Source: Microbacterium amylolyticum
GTDB lineage: Bacteria > Actinomycetota > Actinomycetes > Actinomycetales > Microbacteriaceae
DNA: 64,000 nucleotides
Assembly (NCBI RefSeq): GCF_011046975.1
Contig: NZ_CP049253.1
Coordinates: forward strand, 1,116,001-1,180,000
Direction of reading: 5' to 3'
This document shows, in pieces, positions 51,841-60,374 of the stretch; the stretch's first letter is position 1, and each line of letters starts with the position of its first letter. The notes under the pieces are model-generated. The model ran no database searches, was not told where the DNA came from, and was given only the letters and a program-made list of their open reading frames with translations. Both the position numbers and the translations under genes were made by a program.

Positions 51841-52793
51841 GAGGCGCGCTTCTGCAGAACGCGCTCGGCGATGATCAGGGCGATCACGACGCCGGCTCCG
51901 ACAACCGCGAGGATGATCGGAACGAGCGGCTCCGTTGGCGCCAGAAGCGATCCCGCGCCATCGGCGGAGTGCTCACCGCCCTGCCAGGGCCAGAGCGCAC
52001 GGAGCGAGCCCAGCATCAGGCCGGCCATCACCAGCAGGGTGGCGCGGCGGCGGGTGCGCAGCAGCGTGCGGATAATCTTCACGATCGTTAGCAAACCAAC
52101 GATCGCCCCGGCCGCGAACACGGCGATGTAGCCCAGATCGCGCTCGTCGACGGCCGTCAACGTCGGCGAGTACAGGCCGATGGCGAGCAGGAAGAACGAT
52201 CCGGAGATGCCCGGGACCACGAGGGCGCACACGGCAACAGCAGCGGCGAGGAACACGGCCCAGAACGGCGGCGAGGCGATCGCGGTGCCGCCGGCGAACC
52301 CGACGAGCACGAACGCGATGACGGCGGCGACGACGACCGTGGCGATGTCGATCGCGATCCGCCCGCGACCGACCCCCTTCGGCATGATCTGAAACGGCAC
52401 GATCAGGCTTGCGGCGACGAGGCCGAAAAACAGGCCGCGAGAGTTCTCCGGGTGCCCGTCGACGAAGCCGACGACAACTCCGGCCGCGGCTAACACCGTG
52501 ACGACCATTCCCACCAGAAGCGGGCCGATGAGCCACCAGTCCACGGCGGCCATGCGGCGCGTGAACCCACGCCAGTGATCGGGTCCCTTCACGAGAGCGG
52601 CGAAGCCGCCGCCGAGATCACCCGCCGCATCGAGTGCGCGCTCGTACACGCCGACCACGAGGGCAACGGTGCCGCCGGAAATGCCCGGAACAGTTTCCGC
52701 CAGGCCGATCAGACCGCCCCGGACAACGTTGAGTGGGGCCTGTGCAAGGCTCCCCCTCCGCGGCGCAGGTGCCTGTGCGGTGTCGTTCGTCAT
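51837..52793 (-). CDS. DUF368 membrane protein (PopT/UndP-phosphate transporter-like family)
   Basis: A 318-residue protein with about eight helices and the family signature VPGISGGTVALVVGVYERAL (near residue 40) and its repeat VPGISGSFFLLAIGLY (about 195). DUF368 members include proteins reported as undecaprenyl-phosphate translocases, which recycle the cell-wall lipid carrier; applied here that is inference. It is divergent from the LCP cell-wall ligase gene, a plausible cell-envelope pair. Confidence 0.87.
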   Translation of the reverse strand: MTNDTAQAPAPRRGSLAQAPLNVVRGGLIGLAETVPGISGGTVALVVGVYERALDAAGDLGGGFAALVKGPDHWRGFTRRMAAVDWWLIGPLLVGMVVTVLAAAGVVVGFVDGHPENSRGLFFGLVAASLIVPFQIMPKGVGRGRIAIDIATVVVAAVIAFVLVGFAGGTAIASPPFWAVFLAAAVAVCALVVPGISGSFFLLAIGLYSPTLTAVDERDLGYIAVFAAGAIVGLLTIVKIIRTLLRTRRRATLLVMAGLMLGSLRALWPWQGGEHSADGAGSLLAPTEPLVPIILAVVGAGVVIALIIAERVLQKRAS

Positions 52794-52977
52794 TCGTGCT
52801 CCCTCGTGATGGTCCGCCCCGACACTACCCGCGCGACCGGCGGGTTCCTGGGAAGACTCGATCGGCGCGATCAGCGCATCTCCCGCCGCGGTTTTGCGTA
52901 TGCGCCTGCTGAGGACTTCGTGGCAGTTGCGTTACCGAATTGAGATTTATGACGAAAACCGGGTTGAGTATGCACTT

Positions 52978-54186
52978 GTGACGTCTCCCTCATACCCGCC
53001 CCTGGCGCAACACGCCGCCACGGACATGCTGCGCGTCGGCCGACGCCGTCGAACGGTGCTATTTTCCGTTCTCGCCGTGATCGTCGTTCTCGCGTTCATC
53101 GCGATTGCCGCAATTGCGCGCCTCAACGGCAACCTCACGGTTGTGCAGCTCAGCGCGGGACAGGATTTCGAATCGTCGCTGTCCGGCGCGAACGTCCAGG
53201 TGGGAACCGAACCGCTGAATGTTCTCGTCCTCGGGTCTGACGGCCGCGACGCGGGCGAAGGACGCTTCGGGGATGATGACGGCACGCGTCGCAGTGACTC
53301 GATGATGCTGGTGCACATCGCGGGAAACAACGAGCGCATCGACGCCGTGCAGATTCCGCGCGACACGCTCGTGACGATGCCCGCATGCCAGGACGTCGGC
53401 CATGGAGCGTTCGCCGGTGGCTACGGGCTGGTCAATGTCGCCTATAACTACGGTGAGCACTGCTCGGTGTTGGCCGTCGAGGCGTTAACGGGCGTCGACA
53501 TCGACCACGTGGTCTCGCTGAATTTCGACGGATTCGAAACGGTCGTGGATGCGGTCGGTGGCATCCAAGTGTGTCTCGACGAGCCGATTCGCGATGGCCA
53601 CTCGATGCTCGATCTGCCGGCAGGACAGCAGGAACTGGGCGGACAGGACGCGCTTGCGCTCGCCCGCGTTCGCTATGTCATTGGCGACGGGAGCGATATC
53701 TCGCGCCTCGAGAATCAGCAGATGGTCATGTCGGCGATCGTTCAGCGAGCCACCGCAACCGAAGTACTCGCCCGCCCCGATCGCCTGTACGGGCTTGTCG
53801 ACGCGATCACGTCCTCTCTGACCGTGGATGAGGGCCTCAACTCCGTGACGCGCCTGGCCGGTCTCGCGATGCGGATTAACGCCGTTGGCATGGAGAACAT
53901 CACGTTTGTGACCATGCCGTGGGCACAGGCCGTCAGCGACCCGAACCGGATCGATCCCGCTCCCGAAGCCCAGCTCGTGTGGGACGCCCTCATTGCCGAC
54001 GAACCCATCAACCTTGCGCCTGCCGAGGATGAGGATGCCGACATGGTCGAGGATCCGGAAACCGGCATGATCGCCGAGGCAACCCCCGCCCCCGACGATT
54101 TCACCGACGGATTCACGGACGCTGAGTCGACCGCCGATCAGATCGAAGCCACCGCCCGCACGGCAGACGCGGCGATCTGCGGATAG
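52978..54186 (+). CDS. LytR-CpsA-Psr (LCP) family cell-wall glycopolymer ligase
   Basis: Attaches glycopolymers to peptidoglycan. The GTG at 52978 gives 402 residues: one N-terminal helix (about 27-48; VLFSVLAVIVVLAFIAIAAI) and an LCP domain (about 80-320) with LNVLVLGSDGRD, RRSDSMMLVHI, AVQIPRDTLVTMP, FDGFETVVDAVGGIQVCLDE and DALALARVRYVIGDGSDISR, including the arginine/aspartate residues that bind the pyrophosphate lipid. A Glu/Asp-rich tail follows. The ribosome site is weak, so an ATG-rich upstream start cannot be excluded. Confidence 0.88.
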   Translation: MTSPSYPPLAQHAATDMLRVGRRRRTVLFSVLAVIVVLAFIAIAAIARLNGNLTVVQLSAGQDFESSLSGANVQVGTEPLNVLVLGSDGRDAGEGRFGDDDGTRRSDSMMLVHIAGNNERIDAVQIPRDTLVTMPACQDVGHGAFAGGYGLVNVAYNYGEHCSVLAVEALTGVDIDHVVSLNFDGFETVVDAVGGIQVCLDEPIRDGHSMLDLPAGQQELGGQDALALARVRYVIGDGSDISRLENQQMVMSAIVQRATATEVLARPDRLYGLVDAITSSLTVDEGLNSVTRLAGLAMRINAVGMENITFVTMPWAQAVSDPNRIDPAPEAQLVWDALIADEPINLAPAEDEDADMVEDPETGMIAEATPAPDDFTDGFTDAESTADQIEATARTADAAICG

Positions 54187-54267
54187 CGCGCCTGCACACA
54201 GACGCGGATTACAGGCTCGCGCAATAGGATGGCGGGCATCCCGTTTTCTCGATCTGGAGGATTCTCC

Positions 54268-56046
54268 GTGCTGCGCACACATCCGGCCGGCTCACTACGA
54301 GCCGAGCACATCGGTCAGACCGTCACCCTCTCGGGTTGGGTCGATCGTCGTCGCGATCACGGAGGCGTTGCCTTCATCGACCTCCGCGACGCCTCTGGCA
54401 TCGCTCAGGTCGTCATCCGTGACGAAGCCATCGCCCACCCGCTTCGCAGCGAGTTCGTCCTCAAGATCGTTGGCGAGGTCTCGGCCCGTCCGGACGGCAA
54501 CGCAAACCCCAACCTCCCCACCGGCGACATCGAGGTCATCGCCGCTGAGGTCGAGGTCCTCAACGAGTCGGCGCCGCTGCCCTTCCAGGTATCGACAGCG
54601 CTCGATGGCCAGGAGACGATCGGAGAAGAGGCACGCCTCAAGCACCGCTACCTCGATCTTCGCCGCCCTGCTCCCGCAGCCGCTCTGCGTCTGCGCTCGA
54701 AGGCCACCCAGGCGGCACGTCGCGTGCTCGAGGGCCACGACTTCGTCGAGGTCGAGACCCCGACGCTGACGCGCTCGACCCCGGAGGGCGCCCGCGACTT
54801 CCTCGTTCCGGCGCGCCTCAACCCCGGTTCCTGGTACGCGCTGCCCCAGTCGCCCCAGCTGTTCAAGCAGTTGCTCATGGTGGCCGGCATGGAGAAGTAC
54901 TACCAGCTCGCCCGCAGCTACCGCGACGAAGACTTCCGCGCCGACCGTCAGCCGGAGTTCACCCAGCTCGACATCGAGATGAGCTTCGTCGACCAGGAAG
55001 ACATCATCGCGCTGGGCGAGGAGCTCGTGAAGGAGCTGTGGAGCCTGATCGACGTCGAGATCCCGACGCCGATCCGCCGCATGACCTTCGCTGATGCGAT
55101 GCGCCTGTACGGCTCGGACAAGCCCGATCTGCGCTTCGGCAACGAACTCGTCGAGCTGGCCGAGTACTTCCAGAACACCCCGTTCCGCGTTTTCCAGCAG
55201 GAATACGTCGGTTCCGTCGTCATGACGGGCGGCGCTGGCCTCCCCCGTCGCCAGTTCGACGCCTGGCAGGACTGGGCGAAGTCTCGCGGCGCGCGCGGGC
55301 TGGCCTACGTCACGTTCCTCGAAGACGGAACGCTCGGCGGCCCCGTGGCCAAAAACCTCTCCGATGACGAGCGCGCCGGCCTGGCGGAAGCAACGGGTGC
55401 GAAGGTGGGCGACGCGGTGTTCTTTGCCGCCGGAACCACCTCAGAGGCTCGTGCCCTCCTCGGCGCCGCCCGCGTGGAGATCGCCAAGCAGACTGGCCAG
55501 ATCGTTGACGGCGACTGGGCGTTCGTCTGGATTGTCGATGCACCGCTGTTCAAGCCCACTGGCCAGGACGATGACGATGTGGACCTCGGCAACTCGGCGT
55601 GGACCGCTGTGCACCACGCGTTCACCTCGCCGAAGCCCGAATGGCTCGACTCCTTCGAGGAGAACCCGGGCGAGGCGCTCTCCTATGCATACGACATCGT
55701 CTGCAACGGCAACGAGCTGGGTGGCGGTTCGATTCGTATCCACCGCCGCGATGTTCAGGAGCGCATCTTCGATGTGATGGGCATCAGCAAGGAGGAGTCG
55801 CAGGAGAAGTTCGGCTTCCTGCTCGACGCGTTCTCCTTCGGCGCTCCCCCTCACGGCGGCATCGCCCTGGGCTGGGACCGCGTTGTGTCGCTTCTCGCTG
55901 GCGCCGACTCGATCCGCGAAGTCATTGCGTTCCCGAAGTCGGGTGGCGGCTTCGACCCGCTGACAGCGGCTCCCGCCCCCATTCCGGCAGAGCAGCGCGC
56001 CGAGACCGGCGTCGACTTCACCCCCGAAGACGACGAAGAGGCGTAA
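54268..56046 (+). CDS. aspS: Aspartate-tRNA ligase
   Basis: Class II aminoacyl-tRNA synthetase of 592 residues. The GTG at 54268 was chosen because CTGGAGG lies 7 bases upstream and the product starts [20 protein letters not shown]. An N-terminal OB anticodon domain (about 15-110; [20 protein letters not shown]) is followed by the catalytic domain with motif 2 [20 protein letters not shown], motif 3 [20 protein letters not shown] and the bacterial GAD insertion (about 295-420). It is essential and intact. Whether it is discriminating or also charges tRNA-Asn cannot be judged by eye. Confidence 0.96.
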   Translation: MLRTHPAGSLRAEHIGQTVTLSGWVDRRRDHGGVAFIDLRDASGIAQVVIRDEAIAHPLRSEFVLKIVGEVSARPDGNANPNLPTGDIEVIAAEVEVLNESAPLPFQVSTALDGQETIGEEARLKHRYLDLRRPAPAAALRLRSKATQAARRVLEGHDFVEVETPTLTRSTPEGARDFLVPARLNPGSWYALPQSPQLFKQLLMVAGMEKYYQLARSYRDEDFRADRQPEFTQLDIEMSFVDQEDIIALGEELVKELWSLIDVEIPTPIRRMTFADAMRLYGSDKPDLRFGNELVELAEYFQNTPFRVFQQEYVGSVVMTGGAGLPRRQFDAWQDWAKSRGARGLAYVTFLEDGTLGGPVAKNLSDDERAGLAEATGAKVGDAVFFAAGTTSEARALLGAARVEIAKQTGQIVDGDWAFVWIVDAPLFKPTGQDDDDVDLGNSAWTAVHHAFTSPKPEWLDSFEENPGEALSYAYDIVCNGNELGGGSIRIHRRDVQERIFDVMGISKEESQEKFGFLLDAFSFGAPPHGGIALGWDRVVSLLAGADSIREVIAFPKSGGGFDPLTAAPAPIPAEQRAETGVDFTPEDDEEA

Positions 56047-56104
56047 CCCGCACAGCACTCGGCCCCCGCATCCCAACGGATGCGGGGGCCGAGTGCTGTG
56101 CGGG
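56047..56104. terminator. Perfect 25-bp terminator stem after aspS
   Basis: Arms 56047-56071 and 56080-56104 are perfectly complementary, with an 8-base loop. The stem begins right after the aspS stop and ends 4 bases before the convergent small gene, serving both. Confidence 0.9.
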
Positions 56105-56108
56105 CCGC

Positions 56109-56399
56109 TTAGACGCGGATGTCGATGCCCGCGCGCCCCACCTTGAAGGCGCCGACCAAAGCGACGACCTCAAGATGCGCGGGGTGGTCGGCGTAGACGG
56201 TCAGCGCCGCTTCGTCTTCCAGTTCGGCCACGAGCCCGAGGTCGTAGTTTCCGGGAAGGCCAACGCCCTCCACGCCCGCCGTCATCGAGATGAGGCCGGG
56301 GATCTTTCCGACGAGCGCCTCGAGCGCGTCGGCGGCTTCCTGCAATTGCGATACGGGTGTTCCATCTGCTGCTTGGAACAGGACGATGTGGCGGATCAC
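56109..56399 (-). CDS. Stress-responsive A/B barrel (Dabb) domain protein
   Basis: A 96-residue dimeric alpha/beta-barrel-family protein. The GTG at 56399 follows AAGGAGCTCCT and gives the family start IRHIVLFQAADGTPV. Later sequence (GLVAELEDEAALTVYADHPA, HLEVVALVGAF) matches the Dabb pattern. Some relatives are polyketide cyclase-like or stress proteins; no function can be assigned. It lies downstream of the decayed molybdopterin oxidoreductase fragment. Confidence 0.86.
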   Translation of the reverse strand: MIRHIVLFQAADGTPVSQLQEAADALEALVGKIPGLISMTAGVEGVGLPGNYDLGLVAELEDEAALTVYADHPAHLEVVALVGAFKVGRAGIDIRV

Positions 56400-56448
56400 A
56401 GGAGCTCCTTTGCGAGGGGGTGGATTTATCAGCCTAGAGCCGGTCGGG

Positions 56449-56670
56449 TTAGCGTGCCGTGATCCGCACGGTGTGGTGACCGGTGTGCTGCTGCCAGGCG
56501 ACACCCGCCACCACCGTCTCGCCTGCGTCAACAGCATCCTGCCGTGGCACATCGATCCGCGAGTGCAATTTGATGGGTCCGCGCTCCGACCAGCCGCGGT
56601 CCGTCCAATAGGCACGTGCCCGGTCGAAGCGCGTGACCTCGACGTCCACGACCCACTTCGTCGCGGTCGA
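56449..56670 (-). pseudogene. Remnant of a sulfite-oxidase-type molybdopterin oxidoreductase
   Basis: The minus-strand frame ending at TAA 56449-56451 keeps about 73 codons of the C-terminal region of a SUOX-family membrane or secreted molybdoenzyme. It includes ATKWVVDVEVTRFDRARAYW, TDRGWSERGPIKLHSRIDVP and VVAGVAWQQHTG. It then jumps to the final HHTVRITAR, skipping about 45-60 residues of the usual Ig-like C-domain. The 5' portion (several hundred codons including the Moco cysteine) is missing; homology begins about 15 bases after the glutaredoxin-like stop. It carries both an end deletion and an internal deletion. Confidence 0.8.
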
Positions 56671-56683
56671 CGAGCCTCTTCCT

Positions 56684-56944
56684 TCACGAACGGGCGCACA
56701 GCGCTTTCGAGAGACGGTCCTGGGCAAGGCGCCAGTGGGCATGAAGTTCGCCGTCGATGAGTACAACGGGAATCCTCTCCCACCATGTCTCATACAGCGC
56801 CGGGTCGTCGAGAATCGACAGCTCGGTCACCTCGATGGATTCGGCGAGGTCCTCCGGGAGGTCGGCAAGCGTCTGTTCGACGACGTCTCGCGCAACATCG
56901 CAGAGGTGACAATCCGGCTTCCCGATGATGGTCAGCTCGGTCAC
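56684..56944 (-). CDS. Glutaredoxin-like DUF836 protein
   Basis: An 86-residue thioredoxin-fold protein with the redox motif CHLC (Cys12, Cys15 in IGKPDCHLCDVARD) and the cis-proline loop RIPVVLIDGELHAHW. The GTG at 56944 overlaps the rhodanese stop (GTGA), so the two are translated together. It probably takes part in small-molecule or protein thiol exchange in the cytoplasm. Sequence immediately downstream belongs to a decayed oxidoreductase. Confidence 0.86.
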   Translation of the reverse strand: MTELTIIGKPDCHLCDVARDVVEQTLADLPEDLAESIEVTELSILDDPALYETWWERIPVVLIDGELHAHWRLAQDRLSKALCARS

Positions 56945-57231
56945 TTTTCGACCTCGTAGCCGGCCTCGATCCACGCATCGGTTCCGCCCATGACATTGGT
57001 CACCGCGTATCCGCGCGGCTCGAGGGCAGCCTGCACCTGCGCCGAGCGTCCACCGATCTTGCAGATCACGTCAAACTCCGGCGGCAGCTCCTCGAGCCGA
57101 TCCCCCAGCTGTGACAGCGGCACGTTGATGGCCCCCGGGACGCGCCCTGCCGCGAATTCGGCCTCTTCCCGCACGTCGATGAGGGGGGTGTCCGTGCGCG
57201 CCGCGAGCTCGGCGACAGTGATCTCGTCCAT
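56941..57231 (-). CDS. Rhodanese-like domain protein
   Basis: A 96-residue single-domain rhodanese. The ATG at 57231 follows GGAGAC. The persulfide-forming Cys57 lies in VICKIGGRSAQVQAAL, and the CH2-type strand VPGAINVPLSQL precedes it. It likely handles sulfane sulfur or acts as a carrier. Coupled to the glutaredoxin-like gene, which suggests a shared thiol role. Confidence 0.88.
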   Translation of the reverse strand: MDEITVAELAARTDTPLIDVREEAEFAAGRVPGAINVPLSQLGDRLEELPPEFDVICKIGGRSAQVQAALEPRGYAVTNVMGGTDAWIEAGYEVEK

Positions 57232-57548
57232 GTCTCCATTGTCTCGCACCGCAACACTGCGCAGTCGATTTCACCAACCAATCTCACCGCTCCCGGAGAT
57301 ATCCGACGCTGTTTCCCCGGAAGAGATCGGTCTGGGCCTCGCTGTGTTGTTGCACGAGGCAGCGCCGGACGTCACATCTCGCAGGGCTCCATCATGGGCG
57401 CCTCGGTCTGCTCGGGTTGATCCATCGGCTCGTCCATATCGCCATCCGTTCCTGCCGTGTCGCCGCACCCGGCGATGTCGAGACAGTCCCCCAAAACCAA
57501 GAACGCCGGCCCGTCTGGTGACGGAACCGGCGTAAATGGACGTGCGCC
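57232..57548. other. Mostly non-coding gap with possible lipoprotein tail
   Basis: About 300 bases between the rhodanese and bS22 genes. A minus-strand frame ending at TGA 57372-57374 reads GCGDTAGTDGDMDEPMDQPE, then QTEAPMMEPCEM. It looks like the acidic Met/Pro-rich end of a small lipoprotein but has no start or signal peptide. The rest, apart from the bS22 terminator, shows nothing I can support. Confidence 0.35.
57503..57533 (-). terminator. Terminator of the bS22 gene
   Basis: Arms ACGCCGG and CCGGCGT with a 17-base loop, located 16 bases past the bS22 stop. A modest hairpin; moderate support. Confidence 0.5.
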
Positions 57549-57647
57549 TTACTTCTTGTTGCGGCGCTGGTGGCGGGTCTTACGAAGCAGCTTGCGGTGC
57601 TTCTTCTTCGCCATACGCTTGCGGCGCTTCTTGATGACAGAACCCAT
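57549..57647 (-). CDS. Ribosomal protein bS22 (AURKAIP1/COX24-domain)
   Basis: A 32-residue, highly basic protein starting [20 protein letters not shown] and ending RHQRRNKK. It matches the very short ribosomal small-subunit protein bS22 described in mycobacteria and common in actinobacteria. GAGG lies 7 bases before the ATG. Too short for a standard ORF list. Encoded on the minus strand with a weak terminator behind it. Confidence 0.92.
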   Translation of the reverse strand: MGSVIKKRRKRMAKKKHRKLLRKTRHQRRNKK

Positions 57648-58310
57648 GGGAACCTCACTAATGTCTAGGTTGGACGCCTGGCACGACGTGGTGCCGACGT
57701 CCGGGCACGGCAGAAAAAGTGCCTCGGGTCATCCTACAGGATCCCCCGGTGAGAGAGAATTCGGCCAGCACTCAGACTCCGCCATCCCTGCCGAGAGCGG
57801 GTTCGCCGCGCCGGCCCAGGTCATGCCCGATTGCGAGCGCGTGTGTCACAGCCGCGGAACATCGTCCGCCCCGATAACCGTGTCGTGGAGGGCGCTCTCG
57901 CGCTGAACAACCTCCTCATCTGACAAACCGTGCGCACGTGCGGCAGCGATGTCGCCCTCGAGCGCCGCCTCATTCCACCGTTCACGGCCCATGACAACGA
58001 GCGCAATGGCCATCTTCCCCTCTCCCTCCCTCGCGGCGTGTCATCCAGAGCGGAAAGGGTCGCGACCTCGGGCAAGGGACGTTGTGGTCATCCTCGGTCT
58101 TCTCATCGGGCGCCGTCCGACGCGGACATCGCGATCGTCCGGTGCGCTGGCATCCTCGTCTTTGCCGCGTCGTGGGGTGCATGGCTGTTCAGCCACAGGC
58201 GTCATCAGCGCTGAGTCGCGCAGACCGACCGGCACTCTGGTCGTTCGTCGGGTGGAGCGGGGGAACGTCCGATACCTCTGTTTTCTCCTCCACTCCGACC
58301 GGAGGATCCC
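57648..58310. other. 660-base gap with one small ORF and scattered membrane-like frames
   Basis: Apart from a possible 55-codon gene (57846-58013), the region has no convincing gene. Plus-strand frames near 58060-58214 (for example AGILVFAASWGAWLFSHRRH, stop 58212-58214) look like the end of a membrane protein but have no matching start. They may be a decayed 3' end. No RNA gene or repeat was recognised. Confidence 0.4.
57846..58013 (-). CDS. Small helical protein of unknown function (55 residues)
   Basis: An ATG at 58013, preceded by GAGGGAGAGGGGAAG, opens a frame MAIALVVMGRERWNEAALEG, continuing DIAAARAHGLSDEEVVQRES and ending DDVPRL. The sequence is amphipathic and alanine/glutamate-rich with GC-rich third positions, so it looks coding. 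I recognise no family. It could instead be a fragment of a larger lost gene. Confidence 0.4.
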   Translation of the reverse strand: MAIALVVMGRERWNEAALEGDIAAARAHGLSDEEVVQRESALHDTVIGADDVPRL

Positions 58311-58610
58311 ATGACGACCATCCGACGCATCGCCGCCACCATCGGCGCCCTCGCCCTGATTCCCGCCGGACTTGCCGCTTGCTCCGGCGGCGGGTCTCAG
58401 AGCGTTGCCGACGGGATGCCGGAGATGCCCGACTTCGAGGAACTCGACCTGAACGACCCTGAGGACATGGCGCAGTTCGAAGAGTCCACGCAGGCGATGG
58501 GGGAATGGTCGGCCGTGATCGACGAGAACGCGGTCGAGTTCGAAGCCATTGCCGCCGAGGTCGACGCGGCGTCCGCGCAGCTCAACGAACTCTGCGGCAT
58601 CGAGTTCTGA
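58311..58610 (+). CDS. Small lipoprotein with acidic helical body
   Basis: A 99-residue exported lipoprotein. The signal peptide IRRIAATIGALALIPAGLAAC ends in lipobox LAAC near residue 24. The mature part is acidic and helical (GMPEMPDFEELDLNDPEDMA) and ends NELCGIEF, a single distal cysteine. GGAGG lies 5 bases before the ATG. Function unknown. Confidence 0.8.
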   Translation: MTTIRRIAATIGALALIPAGLAACSGGGSQSVADGMPEMPDFEELDLNDPEDMAQFEESTQAMGEWSAVIDENAVEFEAIAAEVDAASAQLNELCGIEF

Positions 58611-58616
58611 GGCCCT

Positions 58617-58657
58617 CTCGCGAAAGGGGCGCGGGTCGCCACCACACCTTTCGCGAG
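58617..58657. terminator. Terminator hairpin
   Basis: Arms CTCGCGAAAGG (58617-58627) and CCTTTCGCGAG (58647-58657) are perfect complements between the lipoprotein gene (+) and the convergent response regulator (-). Confidence 0.8.
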
Positions 58658-58665
58658 CGGACTAT

Positions 58666-59274
58666 TTACAGCCAACCGCGGTCACGGGCAGCGCGAGCGG
58701 CCTCGACGCGGTTGGCCGCTCCCGTCTTCGCGATCGCCGCGCTCGCGTAATTGCGAACAGTTCCCTGCGACAAATGAACCACCTGCGCCACATCGGCGAT
58801 AGGCGCACCGTCGAGCGACGCCGCAAGCACATCACGCTCGCGTTCCGTCAGTGGGTTGGCGCCGCTGATCAGTGACTCCGTGGCGAGCGCGGCATCGACA
58901 ACCCGCTCCCCGGCATGGACCCGTCGCACGGCATCGGCGAGTTCTGCGGAAGGAGTGTCTTTGACGACGAACCCGCTCGCCCCCGCCTCCAATGCGCGGC
59001 GCACATAGCCGGGGCGCCCGAAGGTCGTCACGATGATCGTGCGCACACCGGGCAGCTCCGACGACAGCTCAGCGGCAGCAGCGATGCCATCCGCTCCTGG
59101 CATCTCGATGTCCAGAAGGCAGACATCGGGCGAGGTGTTATGCGCAGCGGCGAGAACCTCGTCACCACGTCCCACCTCGGCAACGACATCGATGTCCGGC
59201 TCGAGTCGGAGCAGCGCGGCGAGCGCGCCACGAACAAGAGCTTGGTCGTCAGCCAGCAAGATCCGGATCACCAT
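58666..59274 (-). CDS. NarL/FixJ-type response regulator
   Basis: A 202-residue regulator with an N-terminal receiver domain (acidic Asp9-Asp10, phosphoacceptor Asp55 in CLLDIEMPGADG, switch lysine in GFVVKDTPSAEL) and a C-terminal LuxR-type helix-turn-helix (LTERERDVLAASLDGAPIAD, VVHLSQGTVRNYASAAIAKT). Its start overlaps the end of the sensor kinase gene by 7 bases, so the pair is translationally coupled. It likely controls the ABC-2 exporter encoded upstream on the same strand. Confidence 0.92.
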   Translation of the reverse strand: MVIRILLADDQALVRGALAALLRLEPDIDVVAEVGRGDEVLAAAHNTSPDVCLLDIEMPGADGIAAAAELSSELPGVRTIIVTTFGRPGYVRRALEAGASGFVVKDTPSAELADAVRRVHAGERVVDAALATESLISGANPLTERERDVLAASLDGAPIADVAQVVHLSQGTVRNYASAAIAKTGAANRVEAARAARDRGWL

Positions 59275-60374
59275 CGCACCTCCACACGCGTTCCTGCTCC
59301 GGTCGCGGGTTGGTCGACCGTGAGCGTGGCACCCGCGGCGCGCGCACGCTCACGAATCCCTCGCAGGCCCGTGGCGGCGACGTCGGCCGGTGTCCCGATA
59401 CCGTCATCTTCAATCACAATGCCGTCCGGCATCAGCGTGACCTCGCAACGGGACGCCCGTGAGTGTCGCACAACGTTGGTGATCGCCTCACGCAGCGCCC
59501 AGGCGACGACGATGCGGTGCCGCGGATCAACTCTCTCGGCCTCACCGGCGATCGATGCGCTGATTCCGGAGTCGCTAAGCGCCGCGCGCGCCGCCTCCAG
59601 TTCGTCGGACAGGCGTGCGACCCGCAACCCTGCCACGGTGGCCCGCACCTCGGCGAGCGCTTCACGCGACAGGCTGCGGATCTGGGCGATCTCGCGCTTA
59701 GCCGCCTCCGCGTCGATGTCGACGAGGCGCTCCGCGAGCTCCGCCTTCACCGTGACCACGGTGAGACTGTGTCCAAGCACATCGTGCACATCGCGGGCGA
59801 CGCGCTCACGCTCGGCGACAACGGCGATCTGCCGCTCCATCGCATCGTGCCTCTCCGAGGCGGCCACCAGCAGGCGAACGGTAGCCGTTGTCACGTACGC
59901 GAGGGCGGGCGGAACGAACAACACCCAGTTCTCGGCGATGTCCCCCGATAACAGCAGAACACTCACGTGCGTGATGAGAAGGATCGTGGCGATCGTGATC
60001 GACTGCGCCTTGGGCCCGGCGAACATCGTCAGCGAGATGATGAACGCCGTCGCTCCGAGCGCCCCGATGTCCGTGAGTGCCCACGCACCGACCATGAGGC
60101 CAATGAGCACTCCTGCCGCCGGCAGCCCGCGCCGCCGAGACTGCTCCCACGATTCGCTCGCGTTCATCCAAATAAAAGCGGCGATGTACACGACACCGAA
60201 GAGCACCAGCAGAACAACGGCGATCATCCGCCCCGGCGCATCCGAGCGCAGGGCCGCCGAGATCGGGAAAAAGAGGAAAACCACCCACACGATTCCGAAA
60301 ACGGGCGCGAACGTTTCCCACGGGTCCCGTGAGCGCCCATTGCCATTCATGGCGTTTATCGTGGCATCGTTCAC
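59268..60374 (-). CDS. Sensor histidine kinase (HisKA_3)
   Basis: A 368-residue membrane kinase. The GTG at 60374 overlaps the permease stop (GTGA). Five or six N-terminal helices (about 24-170) give a membrane-embedded sensor without a large extracytoplasmic domain. They are followed by the HisKA_3 box RERVARDVHDVLGHSLTVVT (His197) and a HATPase domain with ALREAITNVVRHSRASRCEV, EDDGIG and ATGLRGIRERA. This is the form typical of kinases paired with drug or bacitracin-like ABC-2 transporters. It phosphorylates the coupled response regulator. Confidence 0.92.
   Translation of the reverse strand: MNDATINAMNGNGRSRDPWETFAPVFGIVWVVFLFFPISAALRSDAPGRMIAVVLLVLFGVVYIAAFIWMNASESWEQSRRRGLPAAGVLIGLMVGAWALTDIGALGATAFIISLTMFAGPKAQSITIATILLITHVSVLLLSGDIAENWVLFVPPALAYVTTATVRLLVAASERHDAMERQIAVVAERERVARDVHDVLGHSLTVVTVKAELAERLVDIDAEAAKREIAQIRSLSREALAEVRATVAGLRVARLSDELEAARAALSDSGISASIAGEAERVDPRHRIVVAWALREAITNVVRHSRASRCEVTLMPDGIVIEDDGIGTPADVAATGLRGIRERARAAGATLTVDQPATGAGTRVEVRW

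Noticed and set aside
57372..57500. Acidic Met/Pro-rich minus-strand frame as a separate lipoprotein gene
   Set aside because: It has a cysteine and lipoprotein-like tail but no start codon, signal peptide or ribosome site. Kept only as a note in the gap entry.
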